From assembly GCA_021295915.1 (NCBI GenBank), contig JAGWBK010000004.1, positions 31,616-95,615 of the forward strand: a DNA stretch of 64,000 bases, in the 5' to 3' direction. The notes beneath the pieces are model-generated. The model saw only the letters and a list, made by a program, of their open reading frames with translations, did not search any database and had not been told where the DNA came from. Numbering within the stretch: position 1 is the stretch's first letter; each line of letters begins with the position of its first letter. Shown here piece by piece: positions 52,601 to 61,000 of the stretch. A program made the translations under genes and the position numbers. Source of the DNA: Dehalococcoidia bacterium. Its GTDB lineage: Bacteria; Chloroflexota; Dehalococcoidia; Lucifugimonadales; UBA1123.

Positions 52601-53856
52601 ATGGGACTGTTAGTCGCACAGGGAATTGCGGGTATGGTGGCTCTGGTCGCGGTCGCATGGGCAATTAGTGAGAATAGGCGCGCATTCCCATGGCGAACTG
52701 CAGGAATTGGGCTGGCTGTCCAGATTGGTCTCGCTCTGCTTCTCATCAAGCTGCCAGGTTCCCAGACTCTGTTCGTCTGGATTGGAAACGGAGTCGATGC
52801 ACTCGTACGTGCGACTGAGGCCGGTACGTCCCTGGTCTTCGGTTACCTCGGCGGCGGGCCACTGTCTTTCGAGGAGTCGTATCCCGGCGCATCCTTTGTC
52901 TTTGCCTTCCGTTCTCTGCCGTTGGTGGTCTTCATTGGCGCTCTCTCCGCAGTCCTCTATCACTACAGAGTGCTTCCATTTGTCGTCAGGGGCTTTGCCT
53001 GGGTGCTGACAAAGACCCTGGGGATCAGCGGGGCAGCAAGCTTCTCTACCGCAGCGAATGTATTCATCGGTATGGTCGAAGCGCCTCTACTGGTTCGTCC
53101 TTATCTACTAACCATGACCCGTTCAGAACTCTTCATCGTTATGACAGGAGGCATGGCAACCATTGCTGGCACGGTCTATGCCTTGTCGCCTCGTTTCTGG
53201 ATGGGATCATTCCTGACCCCGCAGGTCACCTTCTAACGGCTTCGATCATCAGCGCCCCTGCCGCCATCGTAATTGCGCTGATACTACTCCCTCGAACTGG
53301 GGTCGAATCGAAAGATGCCGAGGTGGAATTCGATCAGATCTACGAGAACGGCGCTGACGCGCTAGCACGTGGTGCGATTGATGGACTCCGGCTGTTCGCA
53401 TACATCATCGGGATGCTCATAGTTCTCGTGGCTCTAGTTGAGTTCATCAATATCGTACTTGGACTCCTACCTGACATACTGAACGGTCCCCTGACAATGC
53501 AACGAATACTCGGCTGGCTTCTAGCTCCAGTCGTGTGGCTACTTGGCATTCCCTGGTCCGAGGCAACCAGTGCCGGCCAGTTGCTGGGCACCAAGGTCGT
53601 CCTCAACGAGCTTGTTGCCTACGTGCAGATGGCAGAGCTACCTGCTGGCAGCCTCAGCGAGCGCAGCTCGTTGATCATGGCCTACAGCATCTGCGGATTT
53701 GCCAACTTTGGGAGCCTCGGGATTATGATTGGTGGAATCGGAGCTATCGTTCTTGAGAGGCGCCTGGAGATCGCCCAACTGGGCATGAAGTCCATCCTGG
53801 CCGGCACGATGGCGACCTGCATGACCGGCACCATAGCTGGTCTGCTGTACTGGTAG
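52601..53856 (+). pseudogene. Concentrative nucleoside transporter (NupC/CNT) with a frameshift
   Basis: The 5' frame (ATG 52601, GGAGGAAG upstream) encodes an N-terminal gate and core helices up to MTGGMATIAGTVYAL, then goes out of frame and stops at 53236. The next frame continues with ASFLDGIIPDPAGHLLTAS and IISAPAAIVIALILLPR and runs to 53856, with GFANFGSLGIMIGGIGA near the end. One missing base in TTGTCGCC (about 53195; a codon such as TAC read as TC) restores a full CNT protein of about 418 residues. CNT proteins import nucleosides with Na+ or H+. It may be a recent mutation or a consensus error. Confidence 0.85.
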
Positions 53857-53961
53857 GGGAACCAGCCCGGCCCACGTCAATTCCTCAAATTCCACAAAAT
53901 TGCCTCCAAATGACCAGAATAATTCTTGGTTGTTTTCTTAAACTTTGTTTAATCTCTCATC

Positions 53962-54153
53962 ATGACGCAGGCGGCGACAGTCACTGATAGTTATGACGCA
54001 GGACTTCTTTGGGAACTGCCGGAGATCCTGTGGGGCAAAGTTGCTCCCTACGTCAAGCTGCCAAACAGGTACCTGATCGGCCTGAGCCTCGGGCACTTAC
54101 CGCCGGTATGGCCACTGCTGCTTGACCTGGCCCGCACCTGGCAACTCACCTGA
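53962..54153 (+). pseudogene. Possible remnant of an IS5-type transposase N-terminus
   Basis: The frame starts MTQAATVTDSYDAGLLWELP and continues EILWGKVAPYV, resembling the WELxDxLWxxIxPLLP opening of IS5-family transposases; the region following is shifted among frames and shows no DDE motif or intact terminal repeats. A neighbouring 18-bp inverted repeat TGGTTC-GAATTA-GAACCA sits at 54158-54175. The assignment rests on a short similarity seen by eye. Confidence 0.3.
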
Positions 54154-54157
54154 CTAC

Positions 54158-54594
54158 TGGTTCGAATTAGAACCAATTGGAGGACGTCCAATGCTGACGA
54201 AGAGCCTTGAGGCACTCTCCCGACCGGCTACACACTCCGCGCGTACCTCATCGGCGCGATGTGTTACTCCCGAGCTTCGCAGGAATCGCACGGCGAGCCT
54301 CCTGGGTCTGCAGGCGGTAGCCTCGACTGACATGCCCCTGAGCGGAACCTGTTCCATTGAGCATGGCGTGCTTGCGAATGACCACCGCTCGAAGCGGCAA
54401 GGCAGCGTACGCTAGCCTCCATTTGGTGACCCTGTGAGGGGTCGCTGCCAGACCAGTATGTGGCCTCTGCCAGGGCACAGACTCGATCGCCCTCCTGTCA
54501 TTTGAGCGACTTCGCTCACCTGCAACACGTTATTGCGTGTAAAATGTGGCGCCAAGAGAATCAGTTCACCGCAACTTTGCAGGAGACTACCAGA
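54158..54594. other. Gene-free stretch with small inverted repeats
   Basis: No supported coding frame. It contains TGGTTC-GAATTA-GAACCA (54158-54175), TGAGCG-ACTT-CGCTCA (54503-54518) and ACACG-TTATTG-CGTGT (54525-54540). The last overlaps a TAAAAT (54540-54545) that could be a -10 for the gene at 54595 and might act as an operator. Together with 53857-53961, an AT-rich spacer after the transporter, it looks like decayed intergenic DNA. Confidence 0.4.
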
Positions 54595-55524
54595 ATGACA
54601 GACCTCGTACTCAGCACCGCCGTTGCAAACTATGGCCACACTGTACCGCTGAAAGACGGCAGCATCGGATCATCGATGTTCAGCATGGAACACACCGAAG
54701 TCTCTCCCGTTCCCATGATCTTCAGGCGAATGGTGCGTACCCTCGAGTTCGACGTTGCCGAAATGGCTCTCTCGACCTATCTTTGCGCACGAGCCCACGG
54801 CAAGCGATTCACTGCGCTCCCGGTCTTTCTGACCCGCGACTTCTACCACGGGATGCTGTCCTACAACGTCCACAGTGGCATTGAAGGGCCGAAGGACCTG
54901 GAGGGCAGGAAGGTAGGCGTACGCAGCTATACGTTCACCCCAGGCGTCTGGACCCGAGGCATCCTCCAGAGCCAGTACGATGTCGATCTCTCTGCCGTCA
55001 GTTGGGTCATCTCCGGCGACGAGCACGTGGCGGAGTACGAGGCACCCGCGCACGTGACGTACTCGGAGAGCAGCGACCTCGGGGAGATGCTGCTTTCAGG
55101 TGAAATCGACGCCGCCATTGGCGCGCCTCCAACTGGCTCGGATGACATCCGTCCACTCTTCCCAGAGGCGGCTCAGCTCGACGCCGACTGGCACTCCAGC
55201 ACCGGAATCTACCCGATCAGCCACCTGCTCGTGGTCAAGGACGCGCTGCTCGAGTCGCATGGTGACCTTGCTACTGAAGTCTTCAACGTGTTCGGCACAG
55301 CCAAGGACGATTACATCGACCGCCTGCATACCGGAGATACTTCAGCCCCCGGGACCGAGCAGCTGCTCAGGATGGCCGGGATAGTCGGCAACGAGAAAGC
55401 GCTGTCCTACGACTTCGAGGCCGCCCAGAGTACGATCGAAACCTTCGTGGGATTCAACGTCGACCAGGGAGTGATCCCGGAGGCCGTCGACCCCATAGAC
55501 CTGTTCCCATCGGAGACGATCTAG
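54595..55524 (+). CDS. 4,5-dihydroxyphthalate decarboxylase-like / periplasmic-binding-fold protein
   Basis: 309 residues from ATG 54595, with AGGAG 9 bases upstream; upstream in-frame starts lack family similarity. The sequence follows the substrate-binding-protein-like decarboxylase group: FDVAEMALSTYLCARAHGKRF, ALPVFLTRDFYHGMLSYN, GPKDLEGRKVGVRSYTFTPG and ISHLLVVKDALLE. No signal peptide, suggesting a cytoplasmic enzyme rather than a transporter component. In the known family it decarboxylates 4,5-dihydroxyphthalate; the real substrate here is unknown. Convergent with the GMC oxidoreductase. Confidence 0.85.
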   Translation: MTDLVLSTAVANYGHTVPLKDGSIGSSMFSMEHTEVSPVPMIFRRMVRTLEFDVAEMALSTYLCARAHGKRFTALPVFLTRDFYHGMLSYNVHSGIEGPKDLEGRKVGVRSYTFTPGVWTRGILQSQYDVDLSAVSWVISGDEHVAEYEAPAHVTYSESSDLGEMLLSGEIDAAIGAPPTGSDDIRPLFPEAAQLDADWHSSTGIYPISHLLVVKDALLESHGDLATEVFNVFGTAKDDYIDRLHTGDTSAPGTEQLLRMAGIVGNEKALSYDFEAAQSTIETFVGFNVDQGVIPEAVDPIDLFPSETI

Positions 55525-55539
55525 CGGGCTGCCGTCTGG

Positions 55540-57090
55540 CTACTTGCCCTCCTTCAAGAAGTCGGCGAGACGTTCGCCGATCATGATTGTCGTGGCGTTG
55601 GTGTTCGCGCGGATGCAGTCGGGCATCACCGATGCGTCTGCCACGCGCAGGCCCTCGACGCCTCGAACGTGCAGGTACTGGTCCACGACGGCCATCGGGT
55701 CGGAGTCAGGCCCCATCTTGCAGGTGCCCGAGATGTGATGCGACGTGCCTGAGTTGCGGCGGAGCCAGTCGTTCAGGGTGTCGTCGCTCTCCAACTCGTC
55801 GTCAGTGGGCATCACCCGTTCCAGGAAGATTTCTTTGAAACCAGGATCGTCACCGATTCTGACAGCGAGTCGAATTGCCTCCCGCATACGACGGAGATCT
55901 TCTTCTTCCTGGTAGTAGTTGTAGTTGAGGAACGGCTGCTGGTGAGGATCGGTTGACTGGAGGGTCAGCTCACCCTGGCCCAACGCCAACTGGAGACTGG
56001 CCCCGAGGCCTATGTAGTTGTCGTCGTCGTTGATGTCGATGTGAGCGGGACGGTGCTCACTGGTCATGAGCATCGGGCTGAGCTGCATATCGTTCCGCAG
56101 CGGCGACCCCTCCACCGTGTACCTCATTCCTACCTGTATTACCGGCGCCTGGAGGTCCGGTCTCTCTCCAGCGGCCCTGTATATGACTGAGGCACCCGGA
56201 TGGTCCCGGAGGTTCTTTCCGACACCGGGAAGGTCTTGAACCACTGTGATTCCCAAGCTTTGCAGGTGATCGGCCGGACCGATGCCCGACAGCATCAGCA
56301 GCTGCGGAGACGCGATCGCGCCGCTGCTGATGACGATCTGCTCGGCTTCTACTGTAAAGACCTCGTCGCCGCTTTCAGCCTCGATGCCGACAGCCCTGTT
56401 GCCGTCGAAGACAATTCGGCGGGCTGTTACGCCTGCCCTGATCGTCAGGTTGAGCCGGTGCCGGGCGAGGTCGAGGTAGTTGAGCGCCATGCTCATTCGG
56501 ACACCGTTTATCGTGTTCCTGGCACGAGGTGAGACGCCCGTTGACTCCGGGTGGTTCTGGTCTTCGCTGATGGGGTAACCCGCCGTGACACAGGCCTGCT
56601 CGAATACACGCGCATACGGCAGCCACTCGCTCCGAGGATAGCGTTTCACTGGGACAGGCCCGTCAGAGCCATGAAAGTCGTCGCCGCCGAAGTCCAGGTC
56701 GGTCTCCAACTTGTTGAAGTAGGGGAGACAGTCAACATAGCTCCACTCGTCGTTGCCCCACTCGGCCCAGCGGTCGTAGTCTTCGGGAATGCCCCTGAAC
56801 AGCACCTGTCCGTTAACAGCGCTGGAGCCGCCTGTAGCCCGTCCACGAGGGACCTGAAGCTCCGGCTGCTCGGGCGTTATTTGTCCGGTGTAGCCCCAGT
56901 TGTGAGGCCCGTATGCCGACAGCCACACATTGTTTCCCAGCTTGAGGTCGTCAGGCAGGGCATCGAATTCAGGGTAGTCAGGCCCCGCCTCAAGCAGCAG
57001 CACGGACCGGTCAGGGGCCTCAGACAGCCTCGTCGCGATCGCGCATCCTGCCGACCCGGCTCCAACCACGATTACGTCGTACTTCATCAT
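55540..57090 (-). CDS. GMC-family oxidoreductase (choline dehydrogenase-like)
   Basis: 516 residues, full length. FAD motif VVGAGSAGCAIATRLSE at the N-terminus, LQVPRGRATGGSSAVNGQVL (PROSITE-type GMC signature 1), SSGAIASPQLLMLSGIGP (signature 2) and the C-terminal catalytic GTSHHISGTCKMG with the active-site His, followed by RVADASVMP and NTNATTIMIGERLAD. It oxidises an alcohol with FAD; substrate unknown. The last chromosomal gene before the integrated element. Confidence 0.93.
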   Translation of the reverse strand: MMKYDVIVVGAGSAGCAIATRLSEAPDRSVLLLEAGPDYPEFDALPDDLKLGNNVWLSAYGPHNWGYTGQITPEQPELQVPRGRATGGSSAVNGQVLFRGIPEDYDRWAEWGNDEWSYVDCLPYFNKLETDLDFGGDDFHGSDGPVPVKRYPRSEWLPYARVFEQACVTAGYPISEDQNHPESTGVSPRARNTINGVRMSMALNYLDLARHRLNLTIRAGVTARRIVFDGNRAVGIEAESGDEVFTVEAEQIVISSGAIASPQLLMLSGIGPADHLQSLGITVVQDLPGVGKNLRDHPGASVIYRAAGERPDLQAPVIQVGMRYTVEGSPLRNDMQLSPMLMTSEHRPAHIDINDDDNYIGLGASLQLALGQGELTLQSTDPHQQPFLNYNYYQEEEDLRRMREAIRLAVRIGDDPGFKEIFLERVMPTDDELESDDTLNDWLRRNSGTSHHISGTCKMGPDSDPMAVVDQYLHVRGVEGLRVADASVMPDCIRANTNATTIMIGERLADFLKEGK

Positions 57091-57210
57091 CCCACCTCAC
57101 ATTTTCGCTGCACTTGGAACGGCACAGTTTGCCCTGACGAGATGATACTCCAATAAGCGAACGAGCGCATGAGTACTCTCGACGTAGCAGGGGGCACGGG
57201 AAAAAAGAAT

Positions 57211-57255
57211 TGGAGCGGGTGATGGGATTCGAACCCACGACATCCTGCTTGGGAA
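57211..57255 (-). tRNA. 3' half of tRNA-Gly(CCC): element attachment site
   Basis: On the minus strand the sequence reads TTCCCAAGCAGG (3' part of the anticodon loop with CCC and the 3' anticodon stem), a variable loop, the T-arm GTGGG-TTCGAAT-CCCAT, the acceptor strand CACCCGCT, and encoded CCA at 57213-57211. A run of T follows, as after many tRNA genes. Upstream (above 57255) the 5' half is absent. This is the expected footprint of recombinase integration into a tRNA anticodon loop, leaving the displaced 3' half at one end and restoring an intact tRNA at the other. Confidence 0.85.
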
Positions 57256-57364
57256 TTAACCCTTGTACTTGTCAGAAGCAGCTGCCCTCTTTGTGGGTCA
57301 AATCATACCAGAATTCCGCTTGTCAGGTTCCAACTTGGAAGTGATACAACTGTGTCATTGACAG

Positions 57365-57475
57365 CCAGTTACCGACCTCAGGGCTGGCTTTGGACCTCCG
57401 AAGATCGGGCCGCACGTCCTTCGGCACACCTTCCAAGTTCTGCGGCTCTGCTCTCGCTCAACACCTGAATCAAGA
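57365..57475 (+). pseudogene. Remnant of a second tyrosine recombinase
   Basis: In one plus-strand frame it reads VTDLRAGFGPPKIGPHVLRHTF, ending in the HxLRH active-site box of tyrosine recombinases and resembling SGPHVLRHTFALH of the intact integrase 280 residues' worth of DNA downstream. After this the similarity continues only weakly in another frame and no Tyr nucleophile region is seen. It suggests an earlier integration at the same site. The rest of 57256-57718 holds no supported gene. Confidence 0.6.
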
Positions 57476-57718
57476 GGGCCTCCTAGTTACGCCATGAGGG
57501 GTAGCTGCTTCAACTAGCACAATGTACTTGCGCGTGAGTGTGGCGACAAGAAGCATACGTGGGCAGTAGACAGCGCATTCGCGCCAACTGCCAAGAGCGC
57601 AGATGCGCCGTCGCTGAGAGTGCGGCTGGCACTTAACAACTCCCGCGAGAGTGACTAGCATATCGGTCGACACTCAAAGACTCGCTGCTGAGAACATCGG
57701 AGGATAGAGGGGCTGCGG

Positions 57719-58552
57719 TTGCGTACAAGGGAGATTGCAGACAGGTATCTTGAGGAGGCGAGGTATCGGCAGCTCGCGCCTAAGACGGTCGTGGGGTACG
57801 GCTGGGCGCTGAAGAAGCTGTCCTCCGCATTTCCCGAGGAGCTCCCCACGCAACCAGGGGCGATCCTATCCTTCATCGGGTCTCAGGAACTTGCACCTAC
57901 CAGCCGACATGATCTGTGGAGAGCTCTGCGGACCTTCTGGCGCTGGGCTGCGGAGAGGGGGATTGCGGAGAACGTCATGGGAGAGGTTCCCGCCCCAAAG
58001 TTGCGACCAACCTTGCCCCGGGCTCTTTCCGAAGGAGAGGTAGAGGATGTCCTGATCGCTGCAACGTCCTGGAGGGACAAGGCCCTTGTCGCAGTCCCAC
58101 TTGACACCGGGATCCGACTCGGGGAAATAGCCTCGCTGAGATGGAGGAACGTCAGGGACCGCGAGATAGTTGTCTCTGGGAAGACAGGAGAGCGAGTCGT
58201 TCCAATATCTCCGAATGTCCGGAGGCTGCTGTCCGGCCTCGGGGACGGGGAGTATGTCTGGGTCGGCAGACGTGGGCCTATGACCTTGTCTGGGATCCAG
58301 CTCGCGATCAGGCGTGTCCTGTACAGGGCTGGAGTCAATGGTCGAAAGTCAGGCCCTCACGTACTTCGCCATACGTTCGCGCTGCACTACATTCTGAACG
58401 GAGGCGACGTGTTCTCGCTTCAGAGAATCTTGGGTCACAGCAACCTCGCGTCGACCATGATCTACGTTCACATGAGCACAGCGGCCCTCTCGGAGAGGCA
58501 CGCGCAGTTCTCTCCGCTCTCGGGTCTCCGCCTGGCGGATGCGTGTGCCTGA
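57719..58552 (+). CDS. Tyrosine recombinase (integrase)
   Basis: 277 residues from TTG 57719. The N-terminal SAM-like core-binding domain (RQLAPKTVVGYGWALKKL to about residue 85) precedes the catalytic domain with Arg133 (DTGIRLGEI), Lys155 (SGKTGERV), His214 and Arg217 (GPHVLRHTF), His240 (ILGHSN) and the nucleophile Tyr249 (STMIYVHMS): the full R-K-H-R-H-Y set. No arm-binding domain, so it is a short XerC/D-like phage-type enzyme. It should integrate and excise the element at the tRNA-Gly(CCC) site 460 bases away. Convergent with the element operon. Confidence 0.95.
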   Translation: MRTREIADRYLEEARYRQLAPKTVVGYGWALKKLSSAFPEELPTQPGAILSFIGSQELAPTSRHDLWRALRTFWRWAAERGIAENVMGEVPAPKLRPTLPRALSEGEVEDVLIAATSWRDKALVAVPLDTGIRLGEIASLRWRNVRDREIVVSGKTGERVVPISPNVRRLLSGLGDGEYVWVGRRGPMTLSGIQLAIRRVLYRAGVNGRKSGPHVLRHTFALHYILNGGDVFSLQRILGHSNLASTMIYVHMSTAALSERHAQFSPLSGLRLADACA

Positions 58553-58559
58553 TAGTGCT

Positions 58560-58581
58560 CGACTTTTCAATTGAAAAGTCG
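58560..58581. repeat. Perfect 22-bp palindrome after the integrase gene
   Basis: The arms CGACTTTTCAA and TTGAAAAGTCG are exact reverse complements with no spacer. It starts seven bases after the integrase stop and 138 bases from the end of the convergent operon. It could be a bidirectional terminator, a repressor operator or a recombination/replication site. It lacks a flanking T-run. The rest of 58582-58718 shows nothing clear. Confidence 0.75.
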
Positions 58582-58718
58582 GTGACGAGCGACGTGGACT
58601 CACTCCAGGATCGGGTCGAAGAACAGCTCACGGGAAGCCTGGACACCAAGCTGAGCCCGTATAACTCCTGCACTCCCTGGCGTCACCCAGAATGAGTGGT
58701 CGACACCTCCGATGGGAG

Positions 58719-59408
58719 CTACTCCTGCAAGGCAATACTGCCGCAGCGGCCAGTGAAGACAGCGTGGGTGTCGTCGTCGGTCGCAAAGCTGCCCTCCGTT
58801 CCCAGCGGTGAGCCCAGAGAGGCTGGGAAGGCGATGATCTCTCTCCAGCCGTACTCCGCAAGGCTCTCAAGGTAGTAATTCGTCCCCCCTGGAACGCAAG
58901 GTGCCTGACCCAAATCTGCAGGCAGGTCTCCTGTGGCGATGGTCGGCAGGGTTAGCAGCCTGATTCCAGACGCTCGCGTTCGCGTGGGCGCGGTGATGCC
59001 CCTCGTTGTGGTCGATGCACCAGTAGCTGTCCCTACTTGGGCCGCGTAGTGTGTCGCGCTTTCGGGGCTCGACAAGATCATCTGCCACTTGTCCTGGTGG
59101 GCTGAAGTCGCCTCGCTCTGACATGGTCGGGCATTGGAAGTCTGCAACGTACTTGTCGCAATCACCCGATACGCCGTGACATCTTCAAGGCGAGCGTCTT
59201 CCTTCCTTGCGGTCGAGAACTGGACAGCACTGACCGAGTTGTCGGACCCGACCAGGGACAGGATGACTGCCGAGCTCGTAGACGAGCTGGTGAGTGTGTA
59301 GCCGACAGGCTTGACATCTTCTGCGACACCCAATGAGAGCCCGACCGTCACGCCGAGGGTCAGCACGACCAGGGATGCGAATATGAGCATCAGGGCTCGG
59401 GATGGCAC
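58719..59408 (-). CDS. Exported or membrane-anchored element protein of unknown function
   Basis: 229 residues. N-terminal membrane/signal segment (LMLIFASLVVLTLGVTVGLSLG), then a Thr/Ser-rich extracellular-type domain with three cysteines (near ARPCQSE, APCVPGG and GRCGSI). No family recognised. Last gene of the operon, after AGGAGGTAGCTGTGCC, and placed like a virion surface or receptor-binding protein would be. That role is inference. Confidence 0.6.
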   Translation of the reverse strand: MPSRALMLIFASLVVLTLGVTVGLSLGVAEDVKPVGYTLTSSSTSSAVILSLVGSDNSVSAVQFSTARKEDARLEDVTAYRVIATSTLQTSNARPCQSEATSAHQDKWQMILSSPESATHYAAQVGTATGASTTTRGITAPTRTRASGIRLLTLPTIATGDLPADLGQAPCVPGGTNYYLESLAEYGWREIIAFPASLGSPLGTEGSFATDDDTHAVFTGRCGSIALQE

Positions 59409-59410
59409 AG

Positions 59411-59614
59411 CTACCTCCTTGAGAATGCGTAGATGATGAATCCGACAGCCAGCACTAGCGGGAGTCCGACGGCGATGAAGCTGCGCACAGCGACCGCACT
59501 TGAGCCGAAGGGACCGCCCTCAGACAGGAGCTGGGCTACCTCAGAAGTCGAAAGGGCCGCTCCAAGCATTCCGAGGGCAATAAGCAGGATGACAGCGATG
59601 ACAGGGCCGCTCAC
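59411..59614 (-). CDS. 67-residue two-helix membrane protein of the element
   Basis: Start GTG at 59614 overlaps the previous stop (GTGA) behind a good GAGGAGG. Hydrophobic segments: GPVIAVILLIALGMLGAAL and SFIAVGLPLVLAVGFIIYAF, ending SRR. No family recognised. Small two-helix proteins like this are coat proteins in some archaeal spindle-shaped and bacterial filamentous viruses; I mention this only as a possibility. Confidence 0.6.
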   Translation of the reverse strand: MSGPVIAVILLIALGMLGAALSTSEVAQLLSEGGPFGSSAVAVRSFIAVGLPLVLAVGFIIYAFSRR

Positions 59615-59811
59615 TCTACCTCCTCATCCTCGCCAAGCAGGTACTGGAAGATCCCAGCCAGAAAACCAAGACTGACGAGTGCGAATGCGATGGCGAGCAG
59701 CGGAGTCTCCGCCAGGAACCAGAAGTACCAGGTGAGCCACAGAGACGCGAGGAAGCCGACTATTCCGAAGACAATCGCCAAGTCGCTCTCCTCAGATCGT
59801 ACGTATGACAT
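59611..59811 (-). CDS. 66-residue two-helix membrane protein of the element
   Basis: Starts MSYVRSEESDLAIVF at ATG 59811; two hydrophobic segments (IVFGIVGFLASLWLTWYFWF and ALVSLGFLAGIFQYLL area) and an acidic tail GEDEEVE that also encodes the ribosome binding site of the next gene. A longer frame to 59913 exists but overlaps the Cys-rich gene. No family recognised. Confidence 0.55.
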   Translation of the reverse strand: MSYVRSEESDLAIVFGIVGFLASLWLTWYFWFLAETPLLAIAFALVSLGFLAGIFQYLLGEDEEVE

Positions 59812-59959
59812 GCCGCCTGAACCAGCCCCGACAGAAAAGCCGGACTGGGTTGAGCAGCCAGCGACGCTCCTTGTAGCAGTCGCATCCCCTGACGTTGCAC
59901 TTCCCGCCTCCAAAAAAGTCCTGTCTTCGATTCCAGTTGCCAGGCCACAGGTCCTTCAT
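59792..59959 (-). CDS. 55-residue Cys-rich basic protein of the element
   Basis: ATG 59959 follows AAGGAGCTGAC, a strong ribosome binding site. The peptide starts MKDLWPGNWNRRQDFFGGG and has four cysteines (KCNVRGCDCY ... LFCRG) among many Arg and Trp residues, suggesting a small zinc-binding or nucleic-acid-binding protein. Overlaps the next gene. No family recognised. Confidence 0.5.
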   Translation of the reverse strand: MKDLWPGNWNRRQDFFGGGKCNVRGCDCYKERRWLLNPVRLFCRGWFRRHVIRTI

Positions 59960-59969
59960 GTCAGCTCCT

Positions 59970-60155
59970 TCACCCATCCTCGAAGTGCTCTCCTGCGCGA
60001 CGCCAGCAGACGCTCCCGCACTCATCACAGGTCAAGCCAATCAGTTGCACATTGAATGGTCGCAGCAGTACCGCGACCACATGGACATAGCCTCCCCAGT
60101 CCCCAGTATGCTCGGTAGCATTGTGAGGGCAGTAGAGACACTTGAGCTCGCCCAT
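59970..60155 (-). CDS. 61-residue zinc-ribbon-like protein of the element
   Basis: MGELKCLYCPHNATEH begins at ATG 60155; CLYC and CDEC pairs about 40 residues apart form a CxxC-CxxC zinc-ribbon pattern, with a hydrophobic middle (GYVHVVAVLLRPF). The start is uncertain, since a longer frame exists upstream, but the compact form fits the spacing after the 265-residue gene. Function unknown. Confidence 0.5.
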   Translation of the reverse strand: MGELKCLYCPHNATEHTGDWGGYVHVVAVLLRPFNVQLIGLTCDECGSVCWRRAGEHFEDG

Positions 60156-60202
60156 AACCTCAAGCCATGCGCGCCTCTTGCGGTTCTGGGAGAGCCCGAC
60201 AT

Positions 60203-61000
60203 TCACTGACCGTCGGCCTGCGGCGTGAGGTCGACCGTACCCTCGAATGGAGGCAGCGGCCCACTCCCTATGTCCTCGACTATCGGAGTCGGTTGGGGCT
60301 CTGCGGCTGCGGCAGGGTCGTCCTGCCCCCTGGCTGTGACGAACACCAGGGCCAGGACGACGACGCATACCACGATGCCTGTGATGACTCCGGCCGTTGG
60401 CACAAGTCCAGGAGTCCAGTTGCCGGTGGACCCGCTCAGCAGGTCTCGGATGTCCCGCTTCTGGGACGTCGTGTGAACGTGTCGGGGAGTCATCGTCCCG
60501 TCGATCCACTCCTCGCTGTAGGAGAGCGGTCTGATTTCGCCTTCGGGTGTAACCCTCAGCAGCCAGACAGGCTTAGGCATAGCCCGATAACCGCCGGCGG
60601 ACCCGAGGCGCATCGAAATCGGGATCTGGATGAACGCAGCGGCTGTCGGGGTCCAGCGCCAGCCCTCCCATCCGAGGATAATCATGTACCCAGCAAGCCA
60701 CACAACAGAAGCGAGAAGGATTGGCATTCCGAAAAGCCAGGCAGTCCTCACCCCAGCTGTTCCACGCGGAAGCCAACAGCTTGACTCCCGATGCTCGGGG
60801 TACAACTCCTCCATCTTCGACTGCGAGGTCTTGATGAGCCGTACCAGATTGGCCCTTGAATCGAGCACCAGGATATTCGCGATGTCTCGATCGAGCCATG
60901 CGCGAGTCCAGCTGCCAGGCGGAGCGATGCTGTCCAACAGACCACGTTTCAACCGTCTCGGGTTGTCTATGCCCTTTACAACCCTGTCTGCAAGTGCCAT
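60203..61000 (-). CDS. 265-residue membrane protein of the element
   Basis: Membrane segments: LFGMPILLASVVWLAGYMII (about 112-137) and a second strongly hydrophobic one GVITGIVVCVVVLALVFV (about 205-225), with a central soluble domain and a Pro/acidic C-terminal tail. Start ATG 61000 overlaps the upstream stop as ATGA, so translation is coupled. No family recognised; could be a virion assembly or membrane anchor component. Confidence 0.6.
   Translation of the reverse strand: MALADRVVKGIDNPRRLKRGLLDSIAPPGSWTRAWLDRDIANILVLDSRANLVRLIKTSQSKMEELYPEHRESSCWLPRGTAGVRTAWLFGMPILLASVVWLAGYMIILGWEGWRWTPTAAAFIQIPISMRLGSAGGYRAMPKPVWLLRVTPEGEIRPLSYSEEWIDGTMTPRHVHTTSQKRDIRDLLSGSTGNWTPGLVPTAGVITGIVVCVVVLALVFVTARGQDDPAAAAEPQPTPIVEDIGSGPLPPFEGTVDLTPQADGQ

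Noticed and set aside
54158-54175. TGGTTCGAATTAGAACCA looks like a tRNA T-arm
   Set aside because: No acceptor, D- or anticodon arm can be built around it; it is just a short inverted repeat.
56551-57156. 201-codon plus-strand frame over the GMC gene
   Set aside because: Antisense shadow of a full-length, motif-complete oxidoreductase.
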